Origin: Alitta virens
Lineage: Eukaryota > Annelida > Polychaeta > Phyllodocida > Nereididae
Direction: 5' to 3'
NCBI GenBank assembly: GCA_932294295.1
Contig: OW028576.1
Span: forward strand, 40,435,247 to 40,499,246
Length of the DNA: 64,000 nt
This document shows, one piece after another, positions 36,260 to 46,614 of the stretch. The notes below the pieces were generated by a model. It was not told where the DNA came from and did not search any database. It saw only the letters and a list, made by a program, of their open reading frames with translations. The position numbers and the translations under genes are program-made. Every line of letters starts with the position of its first letter. Within the stretch, counting starts at the first letter, position 1.

Positions 36260-39200
36260 TATAACAAGATTGAACTTTAAATTGAAAAATGTATATTATT
36301 ATGTTTCTATTGTATTGTAACAAATCTTTATTGTAGCTGGAACCTAGTTTTATTTACTACTTTTCTATTATTCTTTAATTGTTATTGTATGTCATTTACT
36401 TTGTATTTTCTGTTTACATTGTGACCCATATGTCATGAATGACATGAAGCTGTCGAATAAAAGATATATATATATAATATATTTTATTCTCCATATAAGA
36501 TATATATATGTACTTTTGTGATGTACTTTTTCCTCTCTCATGAGAGCCATCAAGTCTAGTTGCTGCTATACTGTGTTCACTTAATTATTGCAGACAACTG
36601 CAAACAAATGTCATCATTCGGCGAAAGTAAAGCTGACAATCTCGTCGACCAAAGTCCAAAGGATTACATAATTCACAACCAGAAACAGCTGAGCAGAATT
36701 TACCCCGCGGGATCGAGAGTCAACTCGTCCAATTACAACCCTGTCAAGTTCTGGAACGCTGGATGTCAGATTGGTCAGTGCAATATTTAATAGGAGTATT
36801 ATAGCAATATTTAATTTATGATATTGCACATCTATTGTATTTTGGTTGACTGAGAGCAATATAGATGTGCAATATTGCCACACATCATCTATAGGATCTA
36901 TCGATCGCATGGGATATTTGTCTGAGAAAATATCACCTATTGTTATGTAACATTATATGACCAAACAATGTAACAACTACTGCACCATGCTTTGTGAAAT
37001 ATACTGTTACGACTGATATTACATGAGTCAATGCCAAATGCAATACCTATGTGCATATTATGTACATATTATGTACATATTATGTGCATATTATGCGAAT
37101 ATTATGCGCATTGTTTCGTTGTAAGATCATGTGCTCACATGAAATTTCCGAACTCATATTAAGGAACCAGCAATCCATATTATATTTTATTCATTGGCTG
37201 GAAACGGCTGGAATGAAACTACTCTCGGTCAACTGAACATAAGATAAACACTTTAAACTTGTTTCATTTTTCCAGTTGCTCTAAATTACCAAACTGATGA
37301 TGAACCTATGATGCTCTACAAAGGTCGTTTCCTTGACAACGGAAGATGTGGATACATCTTAAAGCCGGATGTCCTTCTTTCCAGACAAAGTAACTTCGAT
37401 CCGAATCTTCCGGCATCTGCGCAGCCGCCTGAGTGGAAGAAAACTTTGCAAGTCACGGTAAATAAAATAAAGTTTTTCAGATAAATCGGTTTAAGTTGAC
37501 ATTGTAGCATAAGTTCGAATTTAAATGTAGGAAATAAATATATAAATACATTTTATACATAAATGCAATTTATTCTAATTATATGCAAAGAGTTAACAGG
37601 CTTGGAAATACGTTTTAAAAGAGTCCTTTTGGCACAAATGAATGTAAAAAAAATAATATAATTTTATGATCATCTACAAATATCTTTATATTTCAATATT
37701 TCTTACACCAAAATAAGAACTATGCCACACAAAAAAAGGTTGGAAATATAACACGGCAGTATTCTAATAGGCTTGAAAGACAATGTGCAATCAAAGTCTG
37801 CTTGTACTATAAGCGAAACTTTTAAAAGTCACATTTTTATCTACATTTGCAGATAATAAGTGGATACCAATTGCCGAAACCAAAGAGTGCCAAATCAAAG
37901 AATATCATCGATCCGTACATCCAATTGGAAGTGCAAGGAATACAGGCTGACAACCAAAGCGTGCAGACTAATCACATAGAAAACAATGGTAATATTATCA
38001 TAGCAATGTTTAATTTTGTTTAATGGGGAACTAGTCTAAGCAGAAGGTGTCATGATGATGACCATGTACTTACAGCCAAGGTCATAGACTTGGAAACTGA
38101 ACTCCAGAGGACGTCATGTGGATCTAGGTCTCCCATTGGTTAAGGCAGTCCCTCAGCCAATATGTGAACCAAATAAACATGATGTCCTCTTGTGTCTATA
38201 AAATTGGCTGTAAAATTTCTTGAAATTATTTTATTGTTATCTTTCAGTACCTAATTTGAAACAATGATTCATACTAATGTCTTTCTTAACGGTATTATAC
38301 TGTATCATATTGTTAAATTAAATTCTGTAACACTGTATTATATTTGTTGACAACTATGCATAATTAGTTTCAACAATCTTTTTTTCAGGTTTTAACCCTG
38401 TCTGGAATCAGAAAATGACTTTCAACATCTGTGTCCCTCAGCTGGCTGTGCTTTTCTTCCAGGTATTGTATTGTATTGTATTGTATTGTATTGTACTACA
38501 TCACATATTGTATTGTATTGTGTGCATCTAGACAAAATTAGATTCAACAAACCTTTCGTTTTCATTAGATTGTATCATATCTTCGAAATTGCATCGGTAA
38601 ACACTCAGACATCAGAGGCAGATGTAATGTTAAGATAATAAAGAAATATGTTTAAAAAAATGGATATTTAAAAATCTCTTCAAGCCAAAATTTTATATTT
38701 ACACCCTTTATAAATTTATATATTCAAAAAAATTAAATAGAAAAGTAGAATGTACACTTGAGCACCACCAATGGTCCCTGATACCATTACAGGTAACCAT
38801 TGTTTGATAACGTCATCAATTTAATGACATTATTTTTGTTGCAATGAATGATGTTATCATCCCATAGAGTTGGGTCAGTCCATGCATGACCTGGGACCTG
38901 GAATCAATAGCACCATACACCCTTTTCATGCTGCAGCCATGTTGGCATAAATATTGCCTCATTGACCTCTCTTTGCACTCAGATATAGTATTGTGACGTC
39001 ATCAGTAGACAATGACCATGGTGAGGTCACAGAGCAGTACAGAGTGCAAGAATAATGGAGAAGTAATGATGTCATAATATGATGTGTAGCTGTCAATGCC
39101 AGGAGTGAGCGAAGTTATACAATATTTATATGACAATATGACAAGATGCCCATTCAACCCCAAAGATGCCCACTGTAACAAAGGCAATGAAATATTCAGG

Positions 39201-41012
39201 CAATACAATCTGTCATAGTGCTAGTTTGAATACAACTGCCCCCTGGGGTGATAAAACGTCATCGCGACAATGTGGAGTAACACTTTTAATGCAGCGTTAG
39301 AATTGTTACAGTTAGTGATGCCATTAAATTTCCTACCCTAACAGAAAGATATTGAAGAGAAACAGGATATGACCTGGTACTATAATCTTCGGTTATTTCC
39401 ATGCATTAAACCTGGTTTTTCCAAGCTCTACCTAGGTAAACAACTTTACTTCAAGTTTTAAGTCTCACTGAGCCACTCGTTACGCCCTCTTGAGGATTGT
39501 TGATAAGACAGCACCTCTTGTGTTTTGTCTTTCTTTTTTTTAATGGCAAAGGATGAGTTTGCTTGTTGTGGTATCTTTGAGCCAGGAAATGGGGGTGGAG
39601 GATCAGTTTAGCCGAGGGGCTCTGGGAAAGTTTCACTGATGAACAGCAATACTGTCGAATCGAGATGTTGTTATGACCATTGGTCAAAAAAGGGATATTA
39701 GGTCAATCTTCTATAGGATGACTATTTTGGTCTCACCACTGTGTAGCCTCTTTTTGGGACACCACTCTACGGGAAGTGACCTGCACTCGACTCATGTGTC
39801 GGCGGAGCTACGCTCATATTACATAGTCAAAAAATTATGTCAATGGGGCAAAAATACCAACATGGCTGCAATGTGAAAAAAGTGTATACATGATGTCACC
39901 ACACCCCAATTATTGATGACGTCATTTACTATTGTGCATTGATGATGTCAAGTATTTTATTAGCACTCCCCGGCCCTGGGTTACACGAGAACTGGCCAGC
40001 CCTGCTGTCCTCGTGATTGCAGGGCTGTAGCCTGAGAAAAATTCTGGAGGGAGGCAATTCGGTCAAAAGTCACGCTTCTGAAGTTCTGATGTTCACTTCA
40101 GTAACCATTAATGTAAAATATTTGGCAAATTCTTGGGCCCCCCCCCCCCCCCCGGCAGGCTACGGCCCTGGATTGCTATGCCTTCTGTTAATCGAGTTCC
40201 CTGATGATTTTGATTCAATTTTGTGTATTTGTACTTCAGCTGTGGGATCACGATGCCATCGGCAATGACGACTTGGTTGCCCAGTATGCAGTGCCATTCA
40301 GTAGCATTCAACCAGGTATTAAATTGATTCATTTCTTGTCTAAAATAAATGAAAATAATAAAAACAATCATCTCTGCCACTTTATTCCACCCAGATGCAA
40401 ATAGGCAGTGATGGCAAGAGAGTCTTTTCATTGTACAGCCCTGAACTCAGCAGGACATAAGTCTTTCCTCTCCTCTTATTACTCATTTTGCTTTTCAGAC
40501 ATAGTAGGTAATAACTAACTGATTCCATTAATATAACTTTCTCGAAAAATAACAAACATCAACTAAATGATAAAGTGTCAAATATACATTAAAATGCACT
40601 AAAAATACCGCTGCTAGGATGCACTTCGCTTCAGCCAATCACAGCCAAGGGCGGGACCTTTTTCAGCCAATGGAATTGCATTATTCTGTTTTAGCCACCT
40701 GGTGGAAATACAGAGAACCTTCCATGAAAATCCATTATTGTGGCATGTTTGACCCAAAGTATGCTGGATATAATTATACTTCCCAGTTGAGAAAGGCTCA
40801 AGCTTAAAAAGACCTGCCTAGAGTGTAAATCCTAATGTCAGGGTAACTTGTCATCTAGGATATAAACACGAATGCCAATTGCAATAACTAGTTTTAATGT
40901 TATGATGATTTTTTTAAATTGAATTTCAGGTTACCGAACAGTCCAGCTAGCAACGAAATACGGTGATTCCATCCCTGGGGCTTCACTGTTTGTTCACCTC
41001 TCAATCAATTAA
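18716..41012 (+). CDS. Phosphoinositide phospholipase C, delta type, 18 exons
   Basis: Exons: 18716-18901, 20440-20522, 23423-23571, 25951-26080, 26527-26621, 27965-28122, 28441-28558, 29808-29893, 30542-30662, 31072-31157, 31532-31611, 34170-34371, 36594-36773, 37276-37457, 37853-37988, 38389-38462, 40240-40315, 40930-41012. All introns are GT-AG and every phase agrees, giving 740 codons before TAA. Domain order is PH, EF hands, X, linker, Y, C2, which is the delta layout; human PLC-delta1 is about 756 aa. It should hydrolyse PIP2 to IP3 and diacylglycerol at membranes in a calcium-dependent way. Catalytic X-box residues are readable: SSHNT, VELDCWDG, IIYHGYT and SIENHCS. The Y box has [10 protein letters not shown]. 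The first listed exon begins inside a codon, so a short upstream start exon is missing from the model. The gene is interrupted by many repeats, including a LINE fragment in intron 11. Confidence 0.95.
20839..21137. repeat. (TATC)n and (TA)n microsatellite
   Basis: An interrupted tetranucleotide repeat passes into a pure (TA)n run at about 21092-21127. It lies in PLC intron 2. Confidence 0.95.
21787..22365. repeat. (TATC)n microsatellite with embedded MITE
   Basis: About 580 bp of TATC/TATT repeat in PLC intron 2, interrupted at 21811-21931 by a 121-bp inverted-repeat element. YLSI-type open frames here are artefacts. Confidence 0.95.
21811..21931. mobile_element. 121-bp MITE with 21-bp perfect terminal inverted repeats
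   Basis: The ends are TCCCAGATAGCATTCCAAAT(C) and its exact reverse complement. The interior is GC-richer and has its own weak symmetry ('catcgttttgacatcgcc', 'gttgagccgatgttg'). The flanks are TATC repeat on both sides, so a target duplication cannot be read out. Confidence 0.85.
22670..23190. mobile_element. MITE nested in a palindromic repeat
   Basis: The outer element has inverted arms 'tggccaaatgtgccacgtgc' (22673) and 'gcacgtggcataattggcca' (23160), plus inner arms around 'catggaaaacgcatgg'. It is split by an inner element of about 350 bp (about 22712-23060). The inner element starts 'tagagctgtacaccgg' and ends 'ggtgtacagcccta', the same ends as the element at 19316. An uninterrupted half-copy of the outer element sits at 31995-32070. 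Confidence 0.75.
23605..23885 (+). repeat. 300-bp dispersed repeat, copy B (5'-truncated)
   Basis: Same family as 17500-17815. The first 20-30 bases are missing. It begins about 35 bp after the PLC exon 3 donor, so it has settled almost against the exon. Confidence 0.8.
23895..24105 (+). repeat. tRNA-derived SINE, partial copy
   Basis: It matches the body of the 4983-5300 SINE ('gatgtccatgctgaggcaagt', 'cccacccgtgaggttaatgt', 'aacatggtgtggactccaaa') but lacks the tRNA-like head. Confidence 0.6.
24709..24750. repeat. G-run cluster
   Basis: Runs of 9, 13 and 6 G lie in about 40 bases, a potential quadruplex on the plus strand. It lies in PLC intron 3. Confidence 0.8.
25200..25770. other. GC-richer island in PLC intron 3
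   Basis: Base composition is clearly higher in GC than the surroundings. Open frames exist on both strands but resemble no family I know. Near 25690 'gcgatttcgatcccactgg' resembles a pol III B box, and 'caatgaccaatcatagcatgg' and 'gattggctgag' are CCAAT-like. A decayed repeat or SINE is more likely than an exon. PLC splicing skips it with matching phase. Confidence 0.4.
25951..28122 (+). CDS. PLC exons 4-6: EF-hand region
   Basis: Exon 4 (25951-26080) begins [11 protein letters not shown] and holds a complete 12-residue EF-hand loop, [12 protein letters not shown], with acidic residues at positions 1, 5 and 12 and Asn at position 3, followed by [10 protein letters not shown]. Exon 5 (26527-26621) gives [17 protein letters not shown]. 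Exon 6 (27965-28122) gives [11 protein letters not shown] and [14 protein letters not shown]. The later hands look degenerate, as in other PLC-delta proteins where this region is mostly structural. Confidence 0.9.
27540..27765. mobile_element. Inverted-repeat element (MITE-like)
   Basis: 'gtcgccacgacaacgagattcgcc' (27565) is the reverse complement of 'ggcgaatctcgttgtcgtgg', with one mismatch further in, near 27713-27735. The outer ends are 'cacttggccacagcgaaa' and 'tttcactctcaccgggtg'. A decayed half-copy is at about 44605-44650 ('gagtggcgaatttcgattttgtgg'). It lies in PLC intron 5. Confidence 0.75.
28441..31611 (+). CDS. PLC exons 7-11: catalytic X box
   Basis: Exon 7 (28441-28558) ends in SSHNT, the first catalytic His. 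Exon 8 (29808-29893) continues [20 protein letters not shown]. Exon 9 (30542-30662) holds the calcium ligands and second catalytic His ([21 protein letters not shown]). Exon 10 (31072-31157) has [16 protein letters not shown] with a further calcium-ligand Glu. Exon 11 (31532-31611) ends [11 protein letters not shown], whose lysines contact the lipid phosphates in PLC-delta1. All key residues I can place are retained, so the enzyme should be active. Confidence 0.95.
28643..28710 (+). pseudogene. Decayed duplicate of the 3' end of PLC exon 7
   Basis: 'tctagcacatactagataga' and 'cttctctcacaacac|gtaagt' mirror the real exon end 'ctctagcacattactggata', 'gactcgtctcacaacac|gtgagt' about 127 bp upstream. 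Similarity continues a short way into the intron ('gttctcatttatca' against 'gctctcatttatca'). The copy has a one-base deletion and stop codons but keeps a strong donor. Confidence 0.8.
29135..29412 (+). repeat. Dispersed repeat, about 280 bp, copy 1
   Basis: It is colinear with 41485-41716: 'ggcaagtgacatcattgtga', 'ttattggtattgtgatgtca', 'attaatgtaaaacactgact', and 'gtcactgcgggcgtgtcatg' at the 3' end. The family is not recognised. Confidence 0.7.
31612..34169 (+). other. PLC intron 11, hosting a palindromic repeat and an antisense LINE fragment
   Basis: Apart from the half-copy of the palindromic element (31995-32070) and the LINE-derived sequence (about 32200-34130, minus strand), I see nothing coding for PLC here. 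Exon 11 ends in phase 0 and exon 12 starts in phase 0. Confidence 0.8.
32200..34130 (-). mobile_element. Non-LTR retrotransposon fragment, ORF1 (gag-like) only
   Basis: The minus strand carries a gag-like ORF1 from ATG at 34086, in three frames: 33259-34086, then 32945-33322, then 32463-32978. The N-terminal part is Lys/Pro/Ala/Gln-rich. The middle is RRM-like ([31 protein letters not shown]). The C-terminal part is a zinc-knuckle block with [22 protein letters not shown] and CTNCQGEH. This is the ORF1 type of I/Jockey-like LINEs. The first knuckle lacks its fourth Cys (Trp instead). The first frame break falls at a long C-run; the second is near 32990. No reverse transcriptase or endonuclease follows, so the ORF2 half is missing. 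The element is antisense to PLC. Confidence 0.8.
34170..37457 (+). CDS. PLC exons 12-14: acidic X-Y linker and Y box
   Basis: Exon 12 (34170-34371) starts [14 protein letters not shown], passes through an acidic stretch [12 protein letters not shown] and a Lys-rich stretch, and enters the Y box at [15 protein letters not shown]. Exon 13 (36594-36773) gives [20 protein letters not shown] and FWNAGCQI. Exon 14 (37276-37457) gives [22 protein letters not shown]. The Arg of LSRIYP and the SSNYNP motif are family hallmarks. In other PLCs an acidic linker covers the active site until the enzyme meets a charged membrane; I infer the same here. Confidence 0.93.
35270..35720 (+). repeat. Repeat with hairpin and (AATAC)n-type tail, copy 1
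   Basis: A hairpin at about 35308-35395 ('ccgtgccttgaccatttcca' against 'gaaagtggtcaaggcacgg') precedes the repeat unit 'ttaatttaacggctgttcag', 'aagaagcgcctgctgaacag', 'cgcgaaagc', 'agaccagcaagttttcttag'. The tail is 'aatacaatgcaatac'-like. The unit and tail recur at 52275-52620. The simple-sequence tail suggests a SINE-like element. Confidence 0.65.
36219..36258. repeat. (AT)n microsatellite
   Basis: Alternating AT run in PLC intron 12. Confidence 0.9.
37853..41012 (+). CDS. PLC exons 15-18: C2 domain and C-terminus
   Basis: Exon 15 (37853-37988) reads [12 protein letters not shown] and [14 protein letters not shown]. Exon 16 (38389-38462) reads [24 protein letters not shown]. Exon 17 (40240-40315) reads [20 protein letters not shown]. 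Exon 18 (40930-41012) reads [20 protein letters not shown] and ends LSIN before TAA. This is a calcium-binding C2 domain: the Asp of IIDP and the Asp pair of LWDHD occupy the usual ligand loops. The domain forms the C-terminus, as in the delta class. Confidence 0.95.
38462..38520 (+). repeat. (GTATT)n microsatellite fused to the PLC exon 16 donor
   Basis: The exon ends TTCCAG and the intron begins with tandem 'gtatt' units, so the donor GT is the first unit of the repeat. A second block follows near 38505. Confidence 0.9.
39960..40170. repeat. Inverted-repeat remnant with C-run
   Basis: 'cagggctgtagcctg' (near 40020) pairs imperfectly with 'caggctacggccctg' (near 40157) around a 17-base C-run at about 40138-40154. 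It lies in PLC intron 16, about 70 bp from exon 17. Confidence 0.55.
40425..40735 (+). repeat. 300-bp dispersed repeat, copy C
   Basis: Full-length member of the 17500-17815 family, starting 'agagtcttttcattgtacag' and ending 'ccttccatgaaaatcc'. It lies in the last PLC intron. Confidence 0.85.
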
Positions 41013-42820
41013 ACTGTAAAATGATAATTAATAATATTGGAATGGTTGTCAATTATGAAGTCATGTCTTCCCTTTTGTTTGCTTTATGAGCTTTTTTCTG
41101 CCTTGGTGTTTCTTTCTATAAGAGATGTACTCCACTACAAAAGTTTGGGACCGTCACTTGACTTTTATTATATTGGGCATAAAGATTAGATACAACTTTG
41201 CCTTCAATGGGTAGTATGTGAAGTTTGTATTTCTACACTACGAAAATATTATCTGAGGTATTTACCGATAACTGACATGTGACTCAAATTTATATTAGTA
41301 AGAACTGTTCAATTTATAAATGTTGCAACGGCTAATCGGACATTTTGATTCATTCGTAGGTGTGATAACATGTGTGCAAAACATTGCAACAAATTGAATG
41401 GAACCAACAACTTATCATAGTGTGTTATCCAAAGAGTGGAAATAGTAAGAGGGAACAGTCACACATTTGTATCAGCCATGCCAGGGTTGGTTTTGGGCGA
41501 TAATAGGCGTCATTTGCTGTACTACGTAATAATATTAACAATTGGAAGTGACGTCATTGTGATTGTTGGTATTGTTACGTCATATCCTGTGTGCTTAACA
41601 TTAATGTAAAACACTGACTCTAAAGTTAGAAAACATTTTCATTGTGTGATTCCGTTATTAAAACATAATCCTTACAATGTTTCGATAGGAAATTGTCACC
41701 GCGGGCTTGTCATGTTGTGAAATACAACCCTGAACAGGCTAACATTCTGTGGTGTGTAAGTTTCAGTAGCCCGCATGGCCCCCATACTCCTGAGGATATC
41801 CATGATGGTTTTTTGCAATTAGAAAGCCAGTTGAAGGGGCCCACTTGGTTACTGCTTGGAAGAAATATACTTCCAAGGTTACTGAATCGTCAGTCCTTAC
41901 TTTACAACCTTAGCATTACCTTTAGCCATAACCCGGGGGCTTGACACTGGCAAATTTTTTTAAAATTAGAAAAAGTTTCAGACACTGATATTATATAAAA
42001 ATATTCTTCGCACTCTCAGTTGGTAATTTTTTAGGGGTGCGAAGGACTGTCGCAGCATTCTAGCAAAGAATAAGGATACATAGAAGTGAAACTACTTCAT
42101 TGGTAATTGTGGGTTAGTAGCTGCAACCGTCACTATTTATCTGTGATGACGTCACAAGGTCATATCACTCATGGAATTAAAGGCACATGCGACTACTTCA
42201 TACTAAATTAATGAGTTTTCCAGCTGATATGTACAGACATTTTTTTAAATACTTTTTATTTTTTATGTTTCAAATACCAAGTGTGTTTCCTTTAAGTATT
42301 TGATAGGACGCGGAACTCACTAACCCAGAAATTACCAGGATGCATTGCGGCAAGGCTGACCTGGGCTTCAATGCAAGTTTCCACTCTGTTTATTATTTCG
42401 CTGTTATTCTAGTGTAAGATATTTTCCAAAGGTACTGATAATATCTGCTTCTCTCCTCTATTATCTCTCTTGTGATAAATCAAAAATTTTGTTAATGTGG
42501 ATGAAAGCTTACAAAGTATAAATCTAAATTATATTTTTGTAGTTTGCTGCATACATATAATTGATAAATCTTTGGTGTCAGCTAGGTCGATATTAAACCC
42601 TGTGTAACTGTGAAGTACATATACATGAAATTTTACATTGGTAGTTATATACTTATACATTTAATTTGTTGGCTTTAACCATTATTTTTACTGTTATGCA
42701 TCTGTTGCAATTTTGTTATAACATTTTTTTATACATTTATACTTCTTTATTTTATTCAAAGGCATTACAGTGCATCTGTTAACCTGCATTTAATAAACAA
42801 TTTTGTGTAACATAACATAT
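41013..42820 (+). other. Likely PLC 3' UTR
   Basis: AATAAA at 42792-42797 is the clearest polyadenylation hexamer downstream of the stop, which would give a 3' UTR of about 1.8 kb. It would include the dispersed repeat at 41485-41716. No other exon is supported here. Confidence 0.35.
41485..41716 (+). repeat. Dispersed repeat, about 230 bp, copy 2
   Basis: It is colinear with 29135-29412 ('ggaagtgacgtcattgtgat', 'attaatgtaaaacactgact', 'gtcaccgcgggcttgtcatg'). Confidence 0.7.
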
Positions 42821-45200
42821 TAGAGTCTGTTTTCACTTATCAAGCAGTTGCCTAGCTATTAGAGTGATTTAACCGTCACCATTTTGCAATTCTCAAAATG
42901 CTCCAGTTAGTTAATGTACACTTGCTCTGATTGTTTATTTCGTGACGTCACCAGTGGCCTGCAGGATTTGTCTGGACAGGCAAGCTCCAGCCAGCCAGTG
43001 AACAACGTGACGTCACCACTTTGAGTGGCGTGTATTTTGATCAAAAACAGCCTGACTTTGGAGGTCACTCTAGCCCATACCTTTACACCTAAAATTCTGA
43101 AAATTGGTTTATTAGTCAATTACGACTTGTAGATTTTAGTGCTGCAATCGGATTTTACGTAGGACAACCCCATCTCGAGTTACGGGCGTTTGTTTTTTGC
43201 TAAAGACAGCGTCGCGCTACTGCCATAAAAATCTGTCACGAAATTGCTGTCCGGCACCTCAACTTTCAAAATTCGGCGATACCTTATTTATGGATGGATT
43301 TTGTTGGATATTATTAAAACAACACTTAAATTTTCTTATTTTCATGACACAACTTTGTAACTCGAAAATTAATGGATGAAAACTCTAATCACAACTTCAG
43401 CGTCATTGCACTAAACCTGATTTTTAATGCACAAGGTTGTGTCATATGTTAAATTAAAGCCAAAATTCTGTAGAAATAGGTTCTTATGTTTTAAAATAAG
43501 TAACACCTGTTTTAAAGATGCGCACCTCAATCTTCTGCTGGATATGTGCAACTTCTGAAGAAAAGGCCATTTTTGCTCGTTTTTTTCCACAGATGGCGCT
43601 CCAGTCGCCTCTGCTGTTTTCTGTTATTTTGAGGGTAAAATTCCAGAACAAGCACATATAGTCTACTTTTAAGTTTTATTTATTGAAAATAAGTGTTATA
43701 CCCAGTAAAATTGTCCCATATATGATATATATGCAAGAACTAAGCATCAAACCAATTTGGTTTTTCCCACAAGGGGGCCAGATGCAGTGAAACTGTAAAT
43801 TCAGAAATGTGATTCTCTTAAACTACTAAGGCTCTAAAAAAAACTTTTTAAAAATTGGTAAATGCACCATCACTTTGTTTCTAGCCATTTTTTAATCATG
43901 CCTCACTCACATGCATTTCAACCAAAATTCCTGCTACTGATGTGCTTGGGAGTATTCTCACAAGATATGTATTACCGTAGTTCTATTAATTTATTCTAGT
44001 TACTAATCATTATTACTATTAACAACAAAATACAAGAATTTTAAGTTTTCTTTTTTATAGTATCAAAAATAAATTTGGTCAAGTAATTTTTTTTGACAAT
44101 TGCAATATTGTATATCTCAGAAGTGAAATAAACTTGTTGATTTACAGCAATTTATTGTACATGATATTTATATAAACAATAGAGGCTGTTAATCATTTTT
44201 GAACTGTAAACACTTGTACAATCAATCCAGAGACAACAGCAAAGTTTAAGCATTCCTACAGACATTTTGCACCATTTTCTGTACCTGTAAAAAATGTACA
44301 GACAGCAATATATTATTTTTGCACTACAAGCAGTAGGTCTATAGCTTTAATTTGGGCATGTAAATACATGACAGTAGTTTTAATTTTGGAGTAGGCCGTT
44401 GTTCACATTATTGAGGACAATTGTCCAAATTTAGTTTGGTGTCTGAATTGATGGTTAATTCTTTGCAAGCTAGAAAAATATATATTAACAGGATATATTA
44501 ATCATCTGAACCGTTCAATGGTTAACAGAGCCACGTGTGAGCATGTGTAGTCCCTTTTTTATGTCCGTGGTGAGCTAGAGGTATTTGTGTTAGTTTATTT
44601 AGAGTGGCGAATTTCGATTTTGTGGCAAAAATCAATGTCACTGAGTGTATCGGCCTACAGATGCAGATCCAGGAGGATCCCCTTGGCCTAGTAAATTTAA
44701 AGATTCAGTGTTTTAAAATGTCAACTGCCCCCGTGCAATTTTTCTGGATCCGCCCCTAGGTCTATATGAAGCTGAATTTGTAATAAGTAAAATTCAGACT
44801 TTCTAAGATCTTTTTAAGTAGGCCTAATGAATTAACCCCCTTTTCAAGTCTCCAAACATGGGAGATAGAATATGCTCCCCGTCCCTGAGACCTTATCATT
44901 GGTATCACTATTACTTGTCATTTTAACAAGCACTGTAACCTGAAACAATTCAGAGCACTGTAGTAAAACATGGACTGCTTTGCACAGCTGACAATGCATC
45001 TTCCATCATTTTCCATGGGGCTCACTCCTCCCGCTTAAAATAATAATGCCCTGTATCCTGTCTGGGTTAAAAATTCCAGCTCAGCAATCTCTGCTAAGTT
45101 GCAAGTAATAAGTATCTTCATCTGAATGACTTGAATGCCAGGTCAGGATATCGAATATATAGAGAACCAAAATGCATAGTCATACTGCATGTCAAACATC
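42821..45200. other. Intergenic DNA between two convergent genes
   Basis: No exon with convincing splice sites is seen. Two TGACGTCA palindromes lie at 42943 and 43008. A decayed half of the 27540-27765 inverted-repeat element lies near 44605-44650. The remainder is unassigned AT-rich sequence. Confidence 0.5.
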
Positions 45201-46614
45201 TTTATTTTCACAATTTTATGGTGGAACACTCACGCCAACATACCCAAGTCATGCATCCCGTCATCAATGACCAAAAAATTAACATCATACTGACACATTA
45301 CAATTAACAAATTGTGCCCCCACTAACATTAACAGCGTGGTTTACCAAGTTGTACATTTATAACGAAATGATATATTTACATTGGTGCAAGATGTACACC
45401 CAACAACAATAAGAACAACATGATATATATCTTAATGAAGTTTCATACACTTCTGCTTAATAAATATAAAAACATTTCATTGCTCGCACCCAAGTGGTTC
45501 ATCAAATATATTCAAAAGTTAATTGTATCCATCAAAAGTATGACAATAATGATAATTAATATATATAATAAATATTTTACATTAAACGCTAATAAATAGG
45601 GAACTGAGGTGAATGATGCAGTTTCCAGCCAATCAAGCTGACATTTTCCTACTACAAAATCTTACAGACTGGGATAATTGATCTACAAGGTAACACTGCT
45701 TAATCCATTAATTGCAATCACCCTCACGATGTAAATTTCAATATGAGAGAAAAACTCCAAGGTAAAATTATTGTAGCTTACACAAGTTACAATGCCAAGA
45801 CCCATTGAATGAAACTCACATGTCTTCAAGTTAGACATTTTAATGCAGGCCTTCAACAGTGTTTATTAAAGCACCCAAAAACATTGCGCGCTTATACTTT
45901 GCAGATAAAAAGTAGATTAAGTGTTGGGCACATCATCAAAGTTATTACTTTAAAAAAACTCGATATTTATGGGAGCTGGTCGATAAGTTTCGAGCAGCAG
46001 TGCTGCCAAGCGATAATCGAATATCTGCTCGCTTGACAGGCCTATGAGACATTTTGTATGAAATTACAAATTCTACAAAAATTACAAATTCTCATCGGCA
46101 GAGTTCAGAAAAGCACCCCATCACATTGCATACTAAAGGGTCATCGTGTAGTACACATGAATAAATATTTTATATTTTCAGCCCTGTGACACATTTGTTT
46201 AATAACAAATTGCCATCAGCAATGTCCAGAAAAGCACCCCTTCACATTTATACATTTGGGTTATCATATATTTACACATGAACATCACTATTTAAAATGA
46301 ATTAATTTTGATATCTTCAGCTCAGTGACACATTTTGTACTTAGTTTATAAAGTCCTGTCAGAACCTGACAGTGTTTACAGATAATGTAACTTTAAAGCA
46401 TATTACCATATTATATACAAATAACACTCAATTTGTCACCATCAATATATTGAAATACATGTAAATACAAATTGCACAAAACATTGCTATAGAAGCTGTA
46501 ATTTGTTGTTATTGGCACCCACCTATACAGTCCTGACTAAAATCTCATTCAAGGTGCATGATGACAAAATGTTCAATATCCACTGCAAAGCAATACTGTA
46601 TTCTTTAGGCACTT
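45201..46614 (-). other. Likely 3' UTR of the minus-strand orphan gene
   Basis: It follows the stop at 46615-46617 with no further open exon. AATAAA is present on the minus strand at 45201-45206, so the transcript probably ends near 45185. The boundary is inferred. Confidence 0.4.
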
